Assembly: GCA_947167515.1 (NCBI GenBank)
Contig: CAMVIM010000004.1
Coordinates: 102,722 to 166,721, forward strand
Origin: an uncultured Prevotellaceae bacterium
Lineage (GTDB): Bacteria > Bacteroidota > Bacteroidia > Bacteroidales > Bacteroidaceae
Reading direction: 5' to 3'
Length of the DNA stretch: 64,000 nt
A program made the position numbers and the translations under genes. A model generated the notes under the pieces. That model did no database searches, had not been told where the DNA came from, and was given only the letters and a program-made list of their open reading frames with translations. Positions 59,598 through 64,000 of the stretch are shown piece after piece. Position 1 is the first letter of the stretch. The number at the start of each line of letters is the position of its first letter.

Positions 59598-60044
59598 ATG
59601 AAACGCATCCTTTTTGTCTGCCACGGCAACATCTGTCGCAGTCCCATGGCAGAGTTCGTGATGAAAGACCTGGTGAGGAAAGCCGGACGTGAACAGGAGT
59701 TCCACATCGAGTCGGCAGCCACGTCAACAGAAGAACTGGGCAACCCCGTCTATCCACCTGCCCGTCAGAAGCTGGCCGAACATGGCCTTTCGTGCAAGGG
59801 CAAGACAGCCCGTCAGATGACACGGCGTGACTACGACGCCTGCGACCTGCTCATCGGCATGGACACATGGAACATCCGCAACATGGAACGCATCAGCGGA
59901 GGCGACCCGCAGCACAAGATTCACCGCCTGCTCGACTACACACAACGCTCCGGCGATGTGGCCGACCCTTGGTACACCGGCAACTTCGAAGCCACCTGGC
60001 GCGACGTCTCAGAGGGCTGCCAAGCACTGCTCGCCATTTTATAA
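59598..60044 (+). CDS. Low-molecular-weight protein tyrosine phosphatase
   Basis: 148 aa. The active-site P-loop CHGNICRSP (C-x5-R-S) at residues 8-16 and the general acid Asp in VADPWYTG near residue 128 are intact. It removes phosphate from tyrosine, often on capsule/exopolysaccharide kinases. No BY-kinase is in the window. The ATG at 59598 gives the normal family length. Confidence 0.93.
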   Translation: MKRILFVCHGNICRSPMAEFVMKDLVRKAGREQEFHIESAATSTEELGNPVYPPARQKLAEHGLSCKGKTARQMTRRDYDACDLLIGMDTWNIRNMERISGGDPQHKIHRLLDYTQRSGDVADPWYTGNFEATWRDVSEGCQALLAIL

Positions 60045-60065
60045 TGGTGGCTTAATAATGGTGGC

Positions 60066-60518
60066 TCATTGCCCATTTTCTTTTTTCAGCCTCAGCAAGT
60101 CATCGATATCTATGCGGATGTTTTCCAGACGGCAAGCCGCACGAAGTTTCGCCTTCGGATAGAAACGCAGACGGCGCCGTTTCACCGTGTCTGCACCCAC
60201 CTCCTTGGCCGTAGCGACCACGCTGCTGTCCATCTGTATGCTGAACGTGCCGAGATTAGGCACCTGCACCGACTGCCCATTAACACAAAAAAAGGTGATG
60301 GCATCGAACAGAGCCTCCTGTGCCAGCGTGATGGCACTCTCCGGCACATGCGTCATCTGCGCCGCATATGCCGTAATGTCCTCATCAGCCATGGGCGTCG
60401 CCCTCTTCCAGTGCAGACGATACTTCTCTGGTTTCCCTTCCAGATAACTTAGTTTCACTTTCTCGGGATACATGATGATGGAACCCAGAGGTCCCGATGT
60501 ATGAGTTGTCTTTTTCAT
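60066..60518 (-). CDS. HU-like DNA-binding protein (Bacteroidota HU-HIG type)
   Basis: 150 aa. Residues about 20-140 form an HU/IHF-like fold with the Bacteroidota N-terminal extension: YRLHWKRATPMADEDITAYA, VPESAITLAQEALFDAITFF, NLGTFSIQM, and DTVKRRRLRFYPKAKLRAAC. Probably binds DNA non-specifically. It lies downstream of a second HU-like gene (12-nt gap), presumably as one operon. Confidence 0.8.
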   Translation of the reverse strand: MKKTTHTSGPLGSIIMYPEKVKLSYLEGKPEKYRLHWKRATPMADEDITAYAAQMTHVPESAITLAQEALFDAITFFCVNGQSVQVPNLGTFSIQMDSSVVATAKEVGADTVKRRRLRFYPKAKLRAACRLENIRIDIDDLLRLKKENGQ

Positions 60519-60530
60519 AACCTGAGCGTA

Positions 60531-60938
60531 TTAGTCGTTATTCGAATCATTCAATGAAGCATAATTAACCAGCCCCGTCTTGTTCAGCACCCTTTTGATG
60601 TCCTCATTCGGTGTGAAGCAGAGTTGAATCCGCTTCACCGTGTCAGCCTGACATTCCTCCAGCGTGTCAACACAGGTGTTCTGCACCTTCAGATGAAACT
60701 TTCCGAAATGCTTGAACGACACCCTGTGTCCGTGAATGACATACAGCTTGATGGCATCAGCAATCGCCATCGTGCACGCCAACACGGTGCTCCGAGGCAG
60801 ATTCGTTGAGTTCGCAATGTACTCCACCAAGTTATCCTCCCGAACGATAGGCTGTTTCACCATCTGTGCCTGAAAGCCCTCAGGCTTCCCTTCCTTGTAA
60901 TTCATCTGCATCCTCTTCACTCTGTACTGTAGTGCCAT
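60531..60938 (-). CDS. HU-like DNA-binding protein (second copy)
   Basis: 135 aa. Shares the layout of its neighbour: NYKEGKPEGFQAQMVKQPIV, LPRSTVLACTMAIADAIKLY, HFGKFHLKVQN, DTVKRIQLCFTPNEDIKRVL. The two are diverged paralogues. A promoter-like region lies at 60996-61025. The intergenic array upstream (61004-61192) may be a binding or regulatory region. Confidence 0.8.
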   Translation of the reverse strand: MALQYRVKRMQMNYKEGKPEGFQAQMVKQPIVREDNLVEYIANSTNLPRSTVLACTMAIADAIKLYVIHGHRVSFKHFGKFHLKVQNTCVDTLEECQADTVKRIQLCFTPNEDIKRVLNKTGLVNYASLNDSNND

Positions 60939-60995
60939 AGTCCTTTCTCCTTTCTTTATTACTAATTATTAGGTTTATCATCATGTATCACGGCA

Positions 60996-61025
60996 CAAAG
61001 GTAATCATTTTAGCCTTAATACAAA
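60996..61025 (-). promoter_or_regulatory. Promoter of the HU-like gene pair
   Basis: Minus strand: TTTG (61022-61025), 18 nt, TACCTTTG (60996-61003). Spacing is slightly short. It gives a leader of about 50 nt. Confidence 0.5.
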
Positions 61026-61192
61026 AATTATTTTAGCTTTATTATAAAATTTAGTTTAGCGTTGGGACACAAAGTGATTTAGCATTGGAACAACTCGGTG
61101 TCCCAACGCTAAACTGATTTTTATTCCAACGCTAAATTGAATCTTATCCCAAAGCTAAATTATATTTTATTCCAAGGCTAAATTGTTTAGTA
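61004..61192. repeat. TTTAGC-centred alternating-strand repeat array
   Basis: About nine degenerate 20-30 bp units centred on TTTAGC or its complement GCTAAA. They include a perfect inverted pair TTTAGCGTTGGGACAC (61055-61070) / GTGTCCCAACGCTAAA (61098-61113), then units TTCCAACGCTAAATTG, TCCCAAAGCTAAATTA, TTCCAAGGCTAAATTG. It lies in a 500-bp gap (60939-61439); the rest, 61193-61388, is A/G-rich without clear features. Confidence 0.8.
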
Positions 61193-61388
61193 GTTGTGGG
61201 TAATGCAAAGTGGTAGTTGTGGAAGATAGGGGGAAGAGGAACAGGGGGTGAATGCGATGGAAAGGTAGTGGAAGGGTCTGGTGACAGAGAAAACATGGAA
61301 GCATAAGGCAATTGGCAAGGAATAGGGACAAATAAGTATTTATAATCCGAAAAAAACAAAAAAACAACAAAGAAATACAACCTAAAAG

Positions 61389-61419
61389 TTGTTTTATTCA
61401 AATAAATTGCTTTACTTTG
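61389..61419 (+). promoter_or_regulatory. Promoter of the toxin-antitoxin-like pair
   Basis: TTG (61389-61391), 21 nt, TACTTTG (61413-61419, in TTTACTTTGC). The same variant box and spacing as in the repeat R promoters at 15884 and 16799. The ATG is 20 nt downstream. Confidence 0.45.
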
Positions 61420-61439
61420 CACCCAAAAGAAAGTGAATT

Positions 61440-61991
61440 ATGACTTATGATAGCATAACTGAGGATGGTAGGCTTTGGGCAGTCAGGTATGACGAAAGCA
61501 CTGACAATGCGCTCTACATGCTTTTTGAACAGTGGAACGACGTGACGTGGCTTTACCGGTTCTTTAAGGAGAATATGGCAGACTTGATATCGTACTTCAA
61601 GATAACAGATGTCAACGAAGCCATTTACGATACGATAGAGGACAGTGAACGATTACAATGTCTGATTATGGACATCTCACCAGAGGCGGACTTGGACAAA
61701 CTATTCAGGCCATTGGAGAATAGTCGTTTCACCGATGTACTGCTTGGCAAAGAAAAGGCTCGGCTGAAAGATGTTTATAGACATGCTTCATGGCTTAGAA
61801 TCTATGCTATTAAGTTGGAGCCAGGAATCTATGTCATAACGGGTGGTGCCATTAAACTCACTCGTACCATGCAAGAGCGTGAACATACGCTCCAAGAGTT
61901 GGCCAAGATGGAGAAAGTGCGCTCCCACCTGTTGACCAACAATATCGTTGATAAGGATTCTTTTGATGATTATATGAATGAATTAATCTGA
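61440..61991 (+). CDS. HigB/Gp49-like toxin candidate
   Basis: 183 aa. The C-terminal part (WLRIYAIKLEPGIYVITGGA followed by IKLTRTMQEREHTLQELAKM) resembles Bacteroidota proteins encoded directly before XRE-type regulators and treated as HigB/Gp49-like toxins. The N-terminal about 90 residues are unfamiliar. An XRE gene follows 19 nt later. The toxin-first order is that of higBA. No catalytic residues can be assigned with certainty. Confidence 0.6.
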   Translation: MTYDSITEDGRLWAVRYDESTDNALYMLFEQWNDVTWLYRFFKENMADLISYFKITDVNEAIYDTIEDSERLQCLIMDISPEADLDKLFRPLENSRFTDVLLGKEKARLKDVYRHASWLRIYAIKLEPGIYVITGGAIKLTRTMQEREHTLQELAKMEKVRSHLLTNNIVDKDSFDDYMNELI

Positions 61992-61998
61992 TATAGAA

Positions 61999-62005
61999 AA
62001 GGAGG
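61999..62005 (+). promoter_or_regulatory. Strong Shine-Dalgarno site before the XRE gene
   Basis: AAGGAGG, 5 nt before the ATG at 62011. Shine-Dalgarno sites are otherwise almost absent in this window, as in Bacteroidota generally. Confidence 0.65.
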
Positions 62006-62010
62006 TATAT

Positions 62011-62319
62011 ATGAAAGAGGTCATTGCACGACTGAAGGAACATCAGTCACCGACTCCTTCAAAATGGAGGGAGAAGGCAGAGTGGAGACAGCAGAACAAA
62101 TCGTGGCTGCGCCACTCCCAGCGCATTGCTGTGAAAATGCTGGAGAAGATGGATGAACTTGACTTAACTCAGAAACAGTTGGCTGAACTGATGGGATGTA
62201 GCCAGCAATACGTTTCAAAGGTTCTGAAAGGTCAAGAAAATCTTTCTCTCGAAACCATGTCAAAAATTGAGGATTGTCTGAACATTTCTATTCTCCAAGA
62301 AGAACTTGAGATGGCGTGA
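62011..62319 (+). CDS. XRE-family helix-turn-helix protein, antitoxin candidate
   Basis: 102 aa. The HTH lies at about residues 50-95 (DLTQKQLAELMGCSQQYVSK..LSLETMSKIEDCLNISIL). The N-terminal SPTPSKWREKAEWRQQNKSW is typical of HigA-like regulators of this order. It probably binds its own promoter and the toxin. Preceded by an unusually strong ribosome-binding site. Confidence 0.8.
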   Translation: MKEVIARLKEHQSPTPSKWREKAEWRQQNKSWLRHSQRIAVKMLEKMDELDLTQKQLAELMGCSQQYVSKVLKGQENLSLETMSKIEDCLNISILQEELEMA

Positions 62320-62388
62320 ATAACTATTGGGGGAGTATTTTCTTGCCCCAAGAAAAAAAATAGAATGAAATCATAATAGAGAAACACA

Positions 62389-63147
62389 ATGGTTGATATG
62401 GATAATTACAAAAAGCATGGTCTATCATTCGTAAAATTGGACATAGTTCCTAAAAACGATAGTAATGACGTTGCCAAAGACTTGGTTGAAAATCTATTCG
62501 TCCACATGGCAAAATTAAGCACTAAGTATGACAACGAAACATTTTGTGATTTGCCATACACTTATAGTGAGCGTAGGCTTGATAGTGTTTTATTACCAGC
62601 TCTTTCAAAACTTTGCAAAACTAAGGTATTAGTGGAAATTCCCGCAATTAGACAGTGCTCAAACAGAAGGTTTAAGGTTGACGAGTCTTCTGGAAGAATT
62701 GATTATTGGTGTATCTATAAGGATTATAGTTTTGCAATAGAATTGAAGCAGAGTTTTGATTGCTTTACCACTAATTCTACCCGAGAGAGGAAAGTTATAA
62801 AGCCTTGACTGAAGATGAATGAACAGTTGCAAAGTCTTGGAATAGATTTAAAGCAGTATCAAGAAGCAACTAAGGGGGTTATTCGAATTGGCTTGCACAT
62901 CATTACTTCATATTCGGACAAGCCCCCTTGTAATCAATTGATTAAACAATCTAACGATAGCATATCGGATACTTCTGAGCGCTTTCTTAAGGATTTGAGC
63001 AAGAAATATCATTCTCTAAGACCAGACTTGATATTATGTTAGAAGATTCCGACAAGAATAATTATGGATATTGATCAGACATTTCCGGGTCTCTGGGCTG
63101 TTGTCAAGATATACCCTGCAATTAAACATAAGGGGTCTATATTATAG
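62389..63147 (+). pseudogene. PD-(D/E)XK nuclease-like gene broken by two in-frame stops
   Basis: One continuous frame from ATG 62389 to TAG 63145-63147 is interrupted by TGA at 62806-62808 and TAG at 63040-63042. The parts before and after read as one protein: ..RKVIKP(stop)LKMNEQLQSLGI.. and ..RPDLILC(stop)KIPTRIIMDIDQ..FPGLWAVVKIYP. Both stops are one G-to-A change from TGG (Trp). GRIDYWCIYKDYSFAIELKQ has the D..ExK layout of PD-(D/E)XK nucleases. It lies downstream of the toxin-antitoxin-like pair, so it may be a dead defence or restriction-type gene. The family name is not known. Confidence 0.65.
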
Positions 63148-63192
63148 TATGAACTAATACAAGGAAAACACTTGTGATGAAGTGTTTTGTGA

Positions 63193-63870
63193 TTACAATG
63201 CTCTGATGGAAGATGGAATATATCCCAATTGCTTATTTGCATATTCCATAGCTTGCTGGGGAGTCATATTTTGTAGGCGTACTTTCTCTGTTAAAAAATC
63301 AACGACCATTTTCTCTTTGGCTGGATATTTATTCCTTCCAAACCATTTATCAAATAGTACCGCTCTTAACTTATAGTCAGAAAACTCTTTGGCATTTTTG
63401 CCAAGATTGATTCTGCTGGAAAATAAAACATCGCAAGAAATGCTATTAGGGAGTATTTCTACAGGAGAACTCTCTAATTCCTTTGTTGTGAAACCAGTCC
63501 TATCAATGATTGTTTCCAACACTTTGTGAGGTCCTATTACAGGAGTGTCGTTATCAACAACTGCGCTTCTTATAAGATAGGAATAATAAATATCTTTTTC
63601 ATTACTGAGCACAAAGTCTAGCCCTGGATAGTTGCCACCTTTGTATGGGTCTTCCTTTTTTATGCCCCATCGATGTATATAAAAATGATTCTGATTGTTC
63701 TGTTGTAAAATGTTTCTATGAACGGAACTGTCTTCAAAATCCCCTTCTTTATAATAATATACCTCTATCTCCTTAGGTAGAATAGCTAATCCGCTCACCA
63801 TTAACTTTGATTCGGTGAGAAAATGCGCAGCCTCATTTTGAAGTTTCTTAATAATATCTTCCTTATCCAT
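63193..63870 (-). CDS. Protein of unknown function
   Basis: 225 aa, no signal peptide. Features: ILPKEIEVYYYKEGDFEDSS, HFYIHRWGIKKEDPYKGGNY, PGLDFVLSNEKDIYYSYLIR, SAVVDNDTPVIGPHKVLETI and a C-terminal helical part (DKWFGRNKYP..MTPQQAMEYANKQLG). The YYSYLIRSAVV-type block recalls methylpurine-glycosylase-like proteins, but catalytic residues could not be placed, so no function is claimed. The ATG at 63870 is chosen; an in-frame extension upstream would cover the promoter. Composition is A/T-rich, like the rest of 62-64 kb. Confidence 0.7.
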   Translation of the reverse strand: MDKEDIIKKLQNEAAHFLTESKLMVSGLAILPKEIEVYYYKEGDFEDSSVHRNILQQNNQNHFYIHRWGIKKEDPYKGGNYPGLDFVLSNEKDIYYSYLIRSAVVDNDTPVIGPHKVLETIIDRTGFTTKELESSPVEILPNSISCDVLFSSRINLGKNAKEFSDYKLRAVLFDKWFGRNKYPAKEKMVVDFLTEKVRLQNMTPQQAMEYANKQLGYIPSSIRAL

Positions 63871-63897
63871 AACGTTATAATGTTTATCTTTCAAATA

Positions 63898-63905
63898 CAA
63901 AGGTA
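63898..63905 (-). promoter_or_regulatory. -7 box of the unknown gene at the right end
   Basis: TACCTTTG on the minus strand, 27 nt before the ATG; a TTG lies 19 nt further upstream (63925-63927). The last 70 bases of the window are A/T-rich with no gene seen. Confidence 0.55.
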
Positions 63906-64000
63906 TATAAAAAATGAATATAAACAACCCATTAGCATAATTAATTTACTGAGCCCACTTTAAAAAGTGGCAGTTTTACATAAATTCTGATATTCGGTTT

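Overview
The window looks like a chromosomal piece of a Bacteroidota bacterium, most probably Prevotella or a close Prevotellaceae genus. The grounds are: promoters of the TTTG-N20-TAnnTTTG type before many genes, almost no Shine-Dalgarno sites, a BspA-like leucine-rich surface protein, HU-like proteins of the Bacteroidota type, DUF4294 and DUF4254 proteins, a reverse rubrerythrin with its own rubredoxin, and secreted pectin- and cell-wall-active esterases. No rRNA, tRNA, CRISPR array, IS transposase or phage structural gene was seen.

Layout. 1-8.6 kb: housekeeping genes (RNase HI, a carboxynorspermidine/saccharopine dehydrogenase-like enzyme, RecA, a kinase-like protein that has lost key residues, MutS, a DUF4294 protein, a TrmH-type RNA methyltransferase). 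8.6-17.9 kb: an accessory island. Two near-identical 370-bp non-coding elements lie in opposite orientation about 8 kb apart and bracket a cohesin-like protein, a BspA-like protein with a dockerin-like tail, a beta-helix carbohydrate-binding protein and an orphan polymorphic-toxin-type nuclease. The last two have a duplicated promoter/leader, and a candidate small RNA runs toward the 3' end of the nuclease gene. 17.9-43.6 kb: core genes with some specialised ones (ArgS, RNase HII, gluconate 5-dehydrogenase-like SDR, a three-gene RND efflux operon with a divergent AraC regulator, Dus, rubrerythrin/rubredoxin, pectinesterase, ComM/YifB, lipoproteins, a LolE/FtsX-type permease, RbfA, an O-methyltransferase, AroQ, a secreted CE1-like esterase). 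44.0-55.2 kb: a surface-glycan (LPS core type) cluster with DUF4254, six or seven glycosyltransferases, a Kdo/WaaP-type kinase, two LicD-type transferases, a LicC-type nucleotidyltransferase and a HisC/CobD-like PLP enzyme. The combination suggests that an amino-alcohol phosphate is made, activated with CTP and added to a glycan. 55.1-60.9 kb: phosphoesterase, PH-domain membrane protein, a metal-type TonB receptor with a His/Cys-rich partner, a small secreted DUF2807-like protein, a low-molecular-weight tyrosine phosphatase and two HU-like proteins. 61-64 kb: a toxin-antitoxin-like pair, a nuclease-like pseudogene with two in-frame stops, and an unknown gene.

Two themes run through the window. 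First, many intergenic spaces hold short 7-9 bp tandem arrays, often as an array plus its reverse complement. Similar repeat sequence has entered the coding regions of RNase HI, RNase HII and the TrmH methyltransferase as in-frame linkers. Second, recognisable promoters often sit so close to the start codon that the messages should be leaderless.

All functions are read from sequence motifs and family memory only. No database search was run.
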